64,000 bases of DNA from the NCBI GenBank assembly GCA_010206265.1, contig VIQV01000001.1, positions 62,001 to 126,000 of the forward strand. Direction: 5' to 3'. The position numbers were made by a program, and so were the translations under genes. The stretch is from Lachnospiraceae bacterium MD329 (GTDB lineage: Bacteria; Bacillota; Clostridia; UBA1381). This document shows, piece by piece, positions 46,905 to 55,217 of the stretch. The notes beneath the pieces were generated by a model. The model was not told the origin of the DNA. It did no database searches and saw only the letters and a list, made by a program, of their open reading frames with translations. Position 1 is the stretch's first letter, and every line of letters starts with the position of its first letter.

Positions 46905-47756
46905 ATGAATAAGAAAATAATACGGCACGGAAATCATATTATTAATAATGATAATGATGGGTATATGTATAGTTTCAATACCTCAAAAGGTTATAATTTT
47001 AATTCTCATCTGCACAAATGCCACGAAATCATACATATTTTAAAAGGTGAGCTTTTATACACTGTTGAGGGTAAGGAATACCGCCTTTCCGACGGTGATT
47101 TAATTATAACAAAACCCGAAGAATTTCATTCCTTTAGTTTTCCTAAGGAATGTGAATATCAAAGAGAATTTCTGCATATCTACCCGAATTTTCTTGAGCG
47201 TTTTCCTGAAGTTAATGAAATATTAAATTCGCGTGAGTCGGGAAATTTAAATCTTGTCCCTGCCGCGAAGGTAAAAAAATACAATATTGATAAAATTTTT
47301 AAAGAGATAGAAATATACTGCACCGATATTTTACCGGAAACAGATTTAATGGTTTTATTATGTGCCGCACAAATTATTTTGAAATTAAATCACATCTGGT
47401 TCAACGATACTCCCGAATATAAAAATGTATTGACAGATACAAAAACAAACTCTATCTGTAAGTATATAGACTGGCACTTTAGCGAGAATATAACTGCGGC
47501 GTCAGTTGCTGAGGCTATGTTTATGTCACACTCATATGCAAGCCGTCTTTTTAAAGAAAAAACCGGTATGACAATTAAATCATACCTGAATATGCGCCGA
47601 ATAACTGCTGCAAAAAATTTGATAATGGAGGGGCGCAAAGCTACCTCCATTTTCGCTCGGTGCGGTTTTTCAGATTACTCAACCTTCTACCGCTCTTTTG
47701 TAAAATATGTTGGTATGACTCCTGACGAATTTAAACGTACGCATAATAAAAAATAA
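46905..47756 (+). CDS. AraC-family regulator with cupin sensor domain
   Basis: 283 residues. The N-terminal cupin (about 10-150: FNSHLHKCHEIIHILKGELL, DGDLIITKPEEFHSF) senses a small molecule, usually a sugar; the C-terminal double HTH (about 185-280) shows AASVAEAMFMSHSYASRLFK and the canonical IFARCGFSDYSTFYRSFVKY. It is divergent from the giant esterase, 130 bases away, and is the obvious candidate to control it. Confidence 0.93.
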   Translation: MNKKIIRHGNHIINNDNDGYMYSFNTSKGYNFNSHLHKCHEIIHILKGELLYTVEGKEYRLSDGDLIITKPEEFHSFSFPKECEYQREFLHIYPNFLERFPEVNEILNSRESGNLNLVPAAKVKKYNIDKIFKEIEIYCTDILPETDLMVLLCAAQIILKLNHIWFNDTPEYKNVLTDTKTNSICKYIDWHFSENITAASVAEAMFMSHSYASRLFKEKTGMTIKSYLNMRRITAAKNLIMEGRKATSIFARCGFSDYSTFYRSFVKYVGMTPDEFKRTHNKK

Positions 47757-47777
47757 TTATATTAAGGAAAAAAAGTT

Positions 47778-48070
47778 ATGTATTATGAAAATACTCCCAC
47801 ACTTGAAACAGACAGACTGATACTAAGGAAATTTAACGATAATGACATTGATGATATGTTCCTGCTTTACAGAAATGAAGATGTCAATAAGTTTTTGCCC
47901 TTTTTCCCACTAAAAATCCGAAACGAGGTTGAAAATTATCTTTATAATTCTATTTTACCTTTTTATAAAAAGGATATTGCCTATAATTATGCAATATCAC
48001 AAAAGGCAGATAATAGGGTTATCGGATATGTTCATATTAATGATATTGGAAATAGTAACGATATTGGATA
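47778..48070 (+). pseudogene. GNAT acetyltransferase, 3' end lost to an ISL3 remnant
   Basis: About 98 native residues of a RimJ/RimL-like N-acetyltransferase (LETDRLILRKFNDNDIDDMF, NRVIGYVHINDI) stop at SNDIGYAL, where ISL3 sequence begins. GNAT proteins of this type run to about 170-185 residues, so the acetyl-CoA-binding half is missing. The frame continues nonsensically to 48251. Good AAGGAAAAA ribosome site. Confidence 0.85.
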
Positions 48071-49012
48071 TGCCCTGCCTGCGGGCTTTCCACTTCATAT
48101 ATCCATGACTACCGTCACCAGCTTATCAGAGATATTCCCGCTTTCGGCGTCCCTGTTATCCTTAACTACAGACGCCGCCGGTACCGCTGTCCTCATTGCG
48201 GTAAATGCTTCTCCGAACACCATCCCTTTGTTCCTAAGTATCATCGCATGACACGCCGCTTAGTCGCTCATATCATTGAGCTGCTCCGCTCAGAATACTC
48301 TTTTACCTCTGCGGCGAAAACTGTTAATTTGTCCGTTTCGACTGTTATCAGAGTTTTTGATACTATTCATATCCCTAAACCTCAAAAACTCCCTCATGTA
48401 TTCGCTATTGATGAGTTTAAGGGCAATACCGGAAATCAAAAATATCAGGCTATCATTACTGACCCCGCTTCTCACAGAGTTCTTGATATTCTTCCTGACA
48501 GAAGTCAATCCTCCCTTATTGGCTATCTGCGTCAGTGCTCTCCAAAACAACGTAAACGGGTACGCTTCTTCGTAAGTGATATGTGGCAGCAATACACAGA
48601 CATTGCCTGCGCCTTCTTTAAAAACGGCACTCAGGTCATTGACCGTTACCACTTTATCCGTCAGATGGTCTGGGCTTTCGATAAGGTCAGAAAACGGGTA
48701 CAGCAAATCTACGGCAAAAAGTACCGCCTGTTATTCAAGCACTCAAAACGCCTCCTCATAAAGCGAAACGCCAAGCTTAAAGACTGTGAAAAAGAACGGG
48801 TAAATTCTCTGCTTTACATATCTGACGAAATGCTTCAAAATCAAGGTACTCAAACGTAATGCTTACGGATACCGCAATTTTGGGCGGTTTCGCAATCGCA
48901 TTCTGCATATGTTCAGCTACAAAAACGACCTCGCTAAACAAGGTCGCTGATATACTTTAATATGTGTGATTTTTCCATTCGCTTTCTTCACCACAACTAT
49001 TGACATTGAGCC
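48071..49012 (+). mobile_element. ISL3-family remnant, internally deleted
   Basis: Transposase starts mid-way through the zinc finger (CPACGLSTSYIHDYRHQLIR, RYRCPHCGKCFSEH) and continues in one frame to about 48850 (HVFAIDEFKGNTGNQKYQAI, FVSDMWQQYTDIACAFF, DRYHFIRQ). It then jumps to another frame that encodes the true C-terminus (VLKRNAYGYRNFGRFRNRIL, stop at 48950), so an internal stretch is deleted. The right end at 49012 begins, read leftward, GGCTCAATGTCAATAG, the GGCTC-type ISL3 end. The left end is missing. Confidence 0.87.
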
Positions 49013-49070
49013 TCGAACCAGCGACATCATGATTAACAGTCATGCGCTCTGCCAACTGAGCTATAGAGGA
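49013..49070 (-). pseudogene. Truncated tRNA-Asn(GTT), 3' end lost to the ISL3 end
   Basis: Reading leftward from 49070, the first 58 bases match bacterial tRNA-Asn: TCCTCTATAGCTCAGTTGG, the anticodon arm with GTT at 49037-49035, and the T arm up to GCTGGTTCGA. The sequence then changes to the ISL3 end, so the T stem and acceptor 3' strand are missing. Not functional as it stands. Confidence 0.88.
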
Positions 49071-49209
49071 ATGTTTGATTTTTTATATTCCTCAATCGTC
49101 CAAAGTTTACCGATGTTTCTGCTGGCAGTTTCCCTTTTCAACTGATTGGTGCAGTATAGACAACCAATACTACACAATAGATCCATAAATATTATTGCCA
49201 TCAATTAAT
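49071..49209. other. Short intergenic region
   Basis: No gene or clear terminator is seen between the tRNA remnant and the membrane-protein gene that ends at 49210. Confidence 0.4.
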
Positions 49210-49800
49210 TTATTCCATGAATTGTTCTGCAATGCTTGCTCTAAATAGCATTATAGTATTATATATTAAGCCTTTTACCTCATAAAAAATCCTAATTGTA
49301 TATGATATATATACAAATATAAGTACACTTGCTAATATACTATTTAAAATATTGTTATCTGTTAGAACAAAATCTGACGGTATAAATGATAACACTAACA
49401 TATATATACCTGTCATACACAACCCAATAAAATAAAGAAATAGTATTGATTCATAATACGATACATATCGTTTTAAAACACTTTTATTCCCCGATTTGCT
49501 CTTCAATAAACACTTCATAAAATCCTTATTAAAAAAAGCTAACATTATCGAATATACCGCTAATACACACCCCAATATAGACAACTCTATATCCAGACAC
49601 TTACCAACCATTCCACTAAAATGTTCTACCGTATTTGTTTCAAAACCAATCAAAACAGAAGATATAATTGCTATTATAATAGATATTAAAAAAGCAAACC
49701 AATTATTAGCTACTGGCAAAATTTCTTTTAGCGATAATAACATAATCTGATGCGCTTTTTCGTCTTTTAAAAATTCTTCCACAGAAACATCCGCTTTCAT
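49210..49800 (-). CDS. Unrecognised four-helix membrane protein
   Basis: 196 residues. About four membrane helices: WFAFLISIIIAIISSVLIGF, LSILGCVLAVYSIMLAFF, SILFLYFIGLCMTGIYMLVL and ILASVLIFVYISYTIRIFY. A soluble N-terminal helix (MKADVSVEEFLKDEKAHQ) precedes them. It has a GGAGATG site and starts 18 bases after the soluble 312-residue protein, so the two form a unit. The pairing recalls two-gene phage-defence modules with a membrane effector, for example Kiwa-like, but I do not recognise the family and claim no function. Confidence 0.72.
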   Translation of the reverse strand: MKADVSVEEFLKDEKAHQIMLLSLKEILPVANNWFAFLISIIIAIISSVLIGFETNTVEHFSGMVGKCLDIELSILGCVLAVYSIMLAFFNKDFMKCLLKSKSGNKSVLKRYVSYYESILFLYFIGLCMTGIYMLVLSFIPSDFVLTDNNILNSILASVLIFVYISYTIRIFYEVKGLIYNTIMLFRASIAEQFME

Positions 49801-49818
49801 AATGTCATCTCCACAATT

Positions 49819-50757
49819 TTATTGTTTCAATAACGCACGTATTTTATTAATTACTTTATTATATAATTTCAGGTTTTCTTCACTCGTTATATTAATTTCC
49901 TCTGAATCTTTCGCTGACCTATAAATTTTCTCATCAGAATCAGCAGCAACATCTCCTATAATGGTAATTCTTCTGTCACTTGATATCTTATCTTCCTTTA
50001 CAGTATGAGGATTTCCTTGATAATCTTTTCCTTTTATTGTGACTTTAGTAAGTGCTGCACTTTCTGTAATCAAATCTGTAATCTCTTCTTTATTCTTGGG
50101 CGAGTTAAAAATCAAGTTACCAGTTTTAGAGCCAACTGAACCCTTATATTGATCAACAGCCCTAAATAGTTCCGAAGCTGGAATATCATTATTTAGTGGA
50201 AAAAACCTAAATTTAACTGAAGATATTTTAGCTAATGATGATATAGCATACGATACATCCGATTTTAATGGCATATTTAATATGTTTATCCTTGACGACG
50301 GAAATTTATCTTGTTTACTTAAAATTCTATTCTTTTCCCTTATATAATTCCCTACAACATATCGACACTGAGCTTGAAAGCTCATAAGGGATGGACTATT
50401 AGATTCATTCTTTATTAATACCATACGGTGATTTTTTAAAAAAATCATAAATCTTGAATATGGTGCAGTTGGAACAGTAGCGGGATTCTCACATAAAACG
50501 TCATTTTTAACCACTGTGCGTATATTATACTCTGTAACTTTAATAAAATTGCCCACTAATACATATTCGTTTTCCATCTCTTTTACCTGTATATTATCAA
50601 AATAATAATAACCATTGTGCGTTTCCCTATGCTCTTTATTAGAGAAAGCAGGGAAGATAATTTCATTAAAATAGGTCAGCAATGGTTGTTCCTCTACTCC
50701 ATATGTAACATTAAAATTAGCAAAGCTCATTACTTTTTCAGTTGTATCTATATCCAT
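49819..50757 (-). CDS. Unrecognised soluble protein, partner of the membrane protein
   Basis: 312 residues from the ATG at 50757 (AAGGAG eight bases upstream; a TTG at 50763 is less likely). No signal peptide or membrane helix. Notable stretches are NGYYYFDNIQVKEMENEYVL, APYSRFMIFLKNHRMVLIKN and a lysine/aspartate-rich C-terminus. I cannot assign a family. Co-transcribed with the membrane protein and next to IS and tRNA remnants, as accessory defence or interference genes often are; that is inference. Confidence 0.7.
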   Translation of the reverse strand: MDIDTTEKVMSFANFNVTYGVEEQPLLTYFNEIIFPAFSNKEHRETHNGYYYFDNIQVKEMENEYVLVGNFIKVTEYNIRTVVKNDVLCENPATVPTAPYSRFMIFLKNHRMVLIKNESNSPSLMSFQAQCRYVVGNYIREKNRILSKQDKFPSSRINILNMPLKSDVSYAISSLAKISSVKFRFFPLNNDIPASELFRAVDQYKGSVGSKTGNLIFNSPKNKEEITDLITESAALTKVTIKGKDYQGNPHTVKEDKISSDRRITIIGDVAADSDEKIYRSAKDSEEINITSEENLKLYNKVINKIRALLKQ

Positions 50758-51029
50758 ATTCAATCTCCTTATCTAAATAGTGTGCATTATATTTAATATA
50801 TTATCATATTATGATATTTTTTTCAATGCTTTTTATCTATTTTTTCATCGTTGATTTTTAAATCCAATTATACAGTTCCATCATCGCTTTTGGAGTATAT
50901 GATAACGAAATTAGCACCACTTATGTACTCTTAATAGTAAACTTCTACAAAGTTGTAATTTCGTCATTCCTATCAAAGCATTGTCTCATCGTGCTGTTGA
51001 ATTTCCCGCATCAGCCATTGCAGCATTCA
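50758..51029. other. Intergenic stretch, nothing recognised
   Basis: About 270 AT-rich bases between the unknown module and a small gene; no ORF with a plausible ribosome site, no terminator with a T run. Confidence 0.4.
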
Positions 51030-51266
51030 TCATTTTACACGCCGAAACAACTCCTCATATGTTTCCACTTTTGAATGTTCTAATAAATCTTTATATTTTT
51101 CATATTCATCCTTTGACACTTCTAATACTGACATTGCCTCATCTGATGTCATATCCATCTTTTCCATCAAACTCCGTATGCAGTATACCGTAGCACGCTC
51201 AACTCCTTTTTTATAACCTTCTTTAAATGCCTCTTCAAATATGCTATCACCTATACTTCCAATCAT
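51030..51266 (-). CDS. Small protein resembling the C-terminal tail of Rpn-type nucleases
   Basis: 78 residues from the ATG at 51266, five bases after AAGGAGG. It reads FEEAFKEGYKKGVERATVYC and then TSDEAMSVLEVSKDEYEKYK. The Glu/Lys/Gly-rich helix followed by a short helical module is like the tails of Rpn/PD-(D/E)XK transposase-like proteins, but the nuclease domain is absent. Either a stand-alone small protein (the good ribosome site supports this) or a degenerate remnant. Confidence 0.55.
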   Translation of the reverse strand: MIGSIGDSIFEEAFKEGYKKGVERATVYCIRSLMEKMDMTSDEAMSVLEVSKDEYEKYKDLLEHSKVETYEELFRRVK

Positions 51267-51340
51267 TATAGCCTCCTTTATAAACATCTTATATTTTTTA
51301 ATTTATTATACAACAATCTATATTAATATTCAACCTATAT

Positions 51341-52174
51341 CTACAAAAATCTATGCTTTGTCAATATACACTCCACCACTCTATCTGCAATAATTCTTCT
51401 ATCTCTCTGAGGATAAAATTCAAGAATGGGCATTAAATGTTCCATTATATCATCACGTTTCAGCGCAGGCATTGAAAGCTGTTTTCCATATAACGCCCTC
51501 GCCGTATTCATTTGACGTGTAAAACTCATATTAAACGGTCTTGCTCTTAATGATGAAATCAATGCTTTTGGCTCTATATCCATCGGTGAAAGCCTTGTAT
51601 CCGAAATCAAGCCTGCTCCGTTATCAAAAATCGGGCAATAATCATATTTGCCGCCTGATTTTATAACAGCAATATTGTTTAGATGTCTGTCATCATTCAG
51701 AAATAAGGAATCAATTTCAAAAAGCAGTGTCAGATATTCCCCAAAATAATCAAGTCCCGTGTAATCCTTTGTAGCTTCTGCAAGATAAGCTATTCTCTTT
51801 TTATCACTCGTAAGAGATAACAATTTATCTTTTAACGAACATCCAAGAACTCTTGACAAAAGATGATTGATTGTAATAACCGACTGCCCCTCTTTTAAGA
51901 AATTATCACTTACACAACCTGTCCGTTCCCGATTGTGAACTACAACCCTTACAGGCTCATAGCGCACAAAGGTGAACGGAGTATCTTTTTCAATATTACT
52001 TTTTTCAAGCAATATCGAAATTATTGTTTCACTTAATGCCTCATATCCGAATTGGTCAAGCTTGTACCATTGATTTGTTTCAGCATCAAACCATTTTTCC
52101 TGATTGCCCTTTGATGAGGTTTCAGCAATTTTCTCATCCGTTACAAGTTTTATATCTCTTCTATCTCTATCCAT
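51341..52174 (-). CDS. HipA-like Ser/Thr kinase
   Basis: 277 residues. Kinase core with FLNDDRHLNNIAV (catalytic Asp of the HxDRHxxN loop, His replaced by Asn) and CPIFDNGAGLI (DFD metal loop), both typical of HipA-C/CtkA-like kinases. The glycine-rich N-lobe is abbreviated relative to HipA (about 440 residues). It overlaps the AbrB-like gene by 25 bases. HipA-type kinases phosphorylate translation factors and arrest growth; the pair resembles a toxin-antitoxin module, but toxicity is inferred. Confidence 0.8.
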   Translation of the reverse strand: MDRDRRDIKLVTDEKIAETSSKGNQEKWFDAETNQWYKLDQFGYEALSETIISILLEKSNIEKDTPFTFVRYEPVRVVVHNRERTGCVSDNFLKEGQSVITINHLLSRVLGCSLKDKLLSLTSDKKRIAYLAEATKDYTGLDYFGEYLTLLFEIDSLFLNDDRHLNNIAVIKSGGKYDYCPIFDNGAGLISDTRLSPMDIEPKALISSLRARPFNMSFTRQMNTARALYGKQLSMPALKRDDIMEHLMPILEFYPQRDRRIIADRVVECILTKHRFL

Positions 52175-52686
52175 TGCTTGTCCTCCGCCATTTTTCCCTT
52201 AGTCTTTTTTATAATTTCTATCGGATTATATTCCGCGACACCAATCGCCTCAAGATATTCTCTTATGCCGCTTCGCTCTTTTGGAATACAGCGTTCCTGC
52301 AAGAAATTCATAAAATCCTCCCACATTGGCAATTTATTATTTCCAAAAGCGGTTTTTACAATATCATCTGTACGATTTTGTGCTTTCAGTGTTTTATCTG
52401 TGAAGTCCGCACAAATTACACTGCACAGCTCTTTATTATCATAAAAACTTAACTTTTTAATATCATGTCCCATATCCTTTTTTTGCGATACAAATTCTTC
52501 GAATGATTTTTCAGCCGTAATATATATACTGTTTCCGTCAAACATAAGCTCAACATTTCTCTTGGTTTCATCAAGCCCCATTTCTTTTATCCACAATGAC
52601 GGAATTGATACCTTATATGTTTTCGCTCCCTTTGCCGCCGTTCCTCCGGCAGAGCTTACTATTATTTTTCCTGTTCTATGTTCCAT
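52150..52686 (-). CDS. AbrB/SpoVT-like swapped-hairpin protein, partner of the kinase
   Basis: 178 residues. The N-terminal ~55 residues (GKIIVSSAGGTAAKGAKTYK, VSIPSLWIKEMGLDE, RNVELMFDGNSIYI) look like an AbrB/MazE-type beta-hairpin DNA-binding fold. The C-terminal ~110 residues are helical with no family I recognise. Its stop lies inside the kinase gene, as usual for antitoxin-toxin operons, and it probably binds and autoregulates the promoter. A stretch before it (52687-52787) carries only a terminator. Confidence 0.72.
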   Translation of the reverse strand: MEHRTGKIIVSSAGGTAAKGAKTYKVSIPSLWIKEMGLDETKRNVELMFDGNSIYITAEKSFEEFVSQKKDMGHDIKKLSFYDNKELCSVICADFTDKTLKAQNRTDDIVKTAFGNNKLPMWEDFMNFLQERCIPKERSGIREYLEAIGVAEYNPIEIIKKTKGKMAEDKQWIEIEEI

Positions 52687-52750
52687 TATATCACCTCTAT
52701 ATAAAATATATCATATTCGTACCGAATTGTCAAACATTCTATTATACAAA

Positions 52751-52773
52751 AAGCAGTTCATTATGAACTGCTT
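52751..52773 (-). terminator. Terminator after the peroxiredoxin gene
   Basis: AAGCAGTTCA / TGAACTGCTT arms with loop TTA; reading leftward it ends in TTTTTG. Confidence 0.82.
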
Positions 52774-52787
52774 CTCTTAACTCATCT

Positions 52788-53246
52788 TTAGCTGTTTATA
52801 TATTCAAGTATTTCCTTTGCATTGGTATCAGGCTTTGCCTTTTTCCATACCTTTTCAATAATGCCGTCAGCGTCTATAAGATATGTCGTGCGTACAACAC
52901 CCATCGACACTTTACCATACATTTTCTTTTCCTGCCACACGTCATAATCCTTTATTGCTTTTAATTCGGGGTCTGCAAGCAATATAAACGGAAGCTCATT
53001 TTTTAAGGCAAACTTTTGATGTGACGCCTCGCTGTCCTTACTTATTCCGATTACGGGTATTCCAAGAGCCTTGTATTCCTCAAACTCATCCCTGAACGCG
53101 CATGCCTGACGCGTACAACCAGAAGTATTATCCCTCGGATAAAAATACACAACCACTCTTTGCCCCTTAAAATCACTCAGTTTTACTTCGTTCCCGTCTT
53201 TGTCGTTTAAAACAATTTCAGGCGCTTTTGTTCCTTGCTCTAACAT
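52788..53246 (-). CDS. bcp: Peroxiredoxin, Bcp/PrxQ type
   Basis: 152 residues from the ATG at 53246, after AAAGGAGAAAGGTG. The peroxidatic Cys is in YFYPRDNTSGCTRQAC, with the resolving Cys five residues later (CxxxxC), the pattern of thioredoxin-dependent Bcp. It reduces hydroperoxides in the cytoplasm. Usual length for the family. Confidence 0.95.
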   Translation of the reverse strand: MLEQGTKAPEIVLNDKDGNEVKLSDFKGQRVVVYFYPRDNTSGCTRQACAFRDEFEEYKALGIPVIGISKDSEASHQKFALKNELPFILLADPELKAIKDYDVWQEKKMYGKVSMGVVRTTYLIDADGIIEKVWKKAKPDTNAKEILEYINS

Positions 53247-53313
53247 CACCTTTCTCCTTTCAGATATAAATTTGTTCTCATAATAACTTTTATAAATACT
53301 ATAGAGTATTTAG

Positions 53314-53958
53314 TCACAGCAAAACCCGTATCAAATCCTCAATTGTATTGGCAATAAAATCAGCCCCCGCTTCTTCAAGCTCACACGGTTCCGCATATCC
53401 AAAACGCACACCACAGGAGGCTATACCGCACTTTTTTGCGCCGATAACATCCTGTCTCCTGTCCCCAACCATAATTATTTGTTCTCGGTCACATTCAAGC
53501 CTTGCAATTGCATATTCTATAACCTCGTCTTTGGCATTGCGCGTACCATCAAGCTCTGACCCGCATACCAATTTAAAATATGGGCGCAGTCCGTACTTTG
53601 CCATAATTCTGTCAGCAAAAATTTTAGGCTTTGAAGTTGCCAGTACTAAAATACGTCCGCTGTCCGTCAATCTTTGAAGCATATCAAATACACCATCATA
53701 GACTTTATTTTCGAAAATTCCTATACTAGAAAATCTCTCACGATATTTTTCTACAGCCTCAAGTGACTGTTCCTCGCTAAACCCATAAAACTCACGAAAT
53801 GAATCTACAAGCGGCGGACCGATAAACCGCATAAGCTTTTGTTCATTTGTATCATGAATTCCGTAATACTCAAGGGCGTATTTTACACAATTCGTTATTC
53901 CCTCTTTCGGGTCGGTAAGAGTTCCGTCTAAGTCGAAAAATATATATTTATATTTCAT
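53314..53958 (-). CDS. HAD-superfamily phosphatase (phosphoglycolate phosphatase-like)
   Basis: 214 residues. HAD motifs: FFDLDGTLTDPKEG (nucleophile and acid Asp), LATSKPK, and MVGDRRQDVIGAKKCGI. The four-helix cap places it in subfamily IA with Gph/PpaX. Cytoplasmic; substrate uncertain (phosphoglycolate, pyrophosphate or a nucleotide). Confidence 0.92.
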   Translation of the reverse strand: MKYKYIFFDLDGTLTDPKEGITNCVKYALEYYGIHDTNEQKLMRFIGPPLVDSFREFYGFSEEQSLEAVEKYRERFSSIGIFENKVYDGVFDMLQRLTDSGRILVLATSKPKIFADRIMAKYGLRPYFKLVCGSELDGTRNAKDEVIEYAIARLECDREQIIMVGDRRQDVIGAKKCGIASCGVRFGYAEPCELEEAGADFIANTIEDLIRVLL

Positions 53959-54042
53959 CTCATTTTCTCCTTCACAACGACGTTTTTTTATCCTACATTA
54001 CTTTTCTTTTGGATTTGAGTATATCATACCATCAATCAAAAA

Positions 54043-54075
54043 TCAAGTCATCAATCATTTTGATTGATGACTTGA
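54043..54075 (-). terminator. Terminator after the permease gene
   Basis: Perfect 15-base arms TCAAGTCATCAATCA / TGATTGATGACTTGA with a TTT loop; leftward it ends in TTTTTG. Confidence 0.85.
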
Positions 54076-54083
54076 ACATAATA

Positions 54084-55205
54084 CTATTTTATCAGCTCAT
54101 ATAGTCCCATCAGAACAGCAAGGAAAATAATGTTTACCACTGTAAAATACAGCAGATATTTTCCTCTTAACGACTTATCTTCGCGTCCGATAAGTTTAAA
54201 CGAAATCAAGCTCGCCATAGACGCTATAAGTGTACCCAAGCCTCCTAAATTCACTCCGACAATCAACGGCTTTAAATTATCCGTAAAACCCGAAAGCAGC
54301 AACGCTGCCGGAACATTACTGATTAGTTGGCTCGATAAAATCCCCGTTATACACTCACGCCCATCAATCACGCTTTTTATGTAATTATTAAATACAGGTA
54401 TTCTGCCCATATTGCCTATAAAAATGAAAAACGCGATAAAGGTTATCAGCAGAGTATAATCCACTTTGTTAAAAATCTTATAGTCTGTAATCGCCGTTAA
54501 GACTATGACAACTGCCAAAGTTATTCTATGATCAATCAGCCGCGCCACCGTCAGCAAGCACACAGCAAACATCGCAGTATAAACTGCTACCTTCCCTTTT
54601 CCGCAAATGTGTCTTTTCTCAGAAAAATTTATATTTATATTACTTCCGCCTTTCCTAAGCATGGCGCAAACAACCAGCAAAACAAACGAAACTACTGTAT
54701 ATGGAAGCATAATCATCATAAATTCGCCAATACCAAGTCCCGAAATTCCATGTAAATACAAATTTTGAGGATTGCCAATCGGTGTAAGCATACTGCCCAG
54801 ATTAGCCGCGACCGTCTGCATTAAGACAATGAAAATTATATTCTGTTTTTTAATATCTTCACCAAGCATATCCAAAACCGCAAATGTAAACGGCACAAAT
54901 GCAATAAGAGCCACATCGTTGGTTATAAACATACTAAAGAAAAAGCAGAGCATCACTAATACAAGTGTCAAGCCTTTAATGCTGTGTATCCGTTTAAGCA
55001 GATTTTCAGCCAAAAGGTTAAACACGCCTGTTTTTTTAAGACCTGCTACTACTGCCATTAAACAGAACAGCAGCGCAAGCGTTCTGAAATCTATATAGCT
55101 TATGTATCGCGCGTCAGGCGTTACGAAAAATGATGACACAACCGCAAGTGCCGCCGCAATACTCAGCACTGTTTCATTTTTTACAAAGTTTATTATATGT
55201 CTCAT
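54084..55205 (-). CDS. SLC13/ArsB-type anion permease
   Basis: 373 residues with about 10-11 membrane helices. The family motif LTPIGNPQNLYLHG and FITNDVALIAFVPF mark the ion-transporter superfamily that includes CitMHS, SLC13 (DASS) and ArsB proteins. It exchanges an anion (dicarboxylate, arsenite or sulfate) across the membrane; which one cannot be told. It starts 12 bases after the ATPase stop, with AAGAGG. Confidence 0.88.
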   Translation of the reverse strand: MRHIINFVKNETVLSIAAALAVVSSFFVTPDARYISYIDFRTLALLFCLMAVVAGLKKTGVFNLLAENLLKRIHSIKGLTLVLVMLCFFFSMFITNDVALIAFVPFTFAVLDMLGEDIKKQNIIFIVLMQTVAANLGSMLTPIGNPQNLYLHGISGLGIGEFMMIMLPYTVVSFVLLVVCAMLRKGGSNININFSEKRHICGKGKVAVYTAMFAVCLLTVARLIDHRITLAVVIVLTAITDYKIFNKVDYTLLITFIAFFIFIGNMGRIPVFNNYIKSVIDGRECITGILSSQLISNVPAALLLSGFTDNLKPLIVGVNLGGLGTLIASMASLISFKLIGREDKSLRGKYLLYFTVVNIIFLAVLMGLYELIK

Positions 55206-55217
55206 AAAACCTCTTAT

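Noticed and set aside
47778-48251. A 157-residue acetyltransferase
   Set aside because: Only the first ~98 residues fit the GNAT family; the rest is out-of-frame ISL3 sequence.
49013-49070. A functional tRNA-Asn gene
   Set aside because: The T stem 3' strand and acceptor 3' strand are missing; ISL3 end sequence starts within the T loop.
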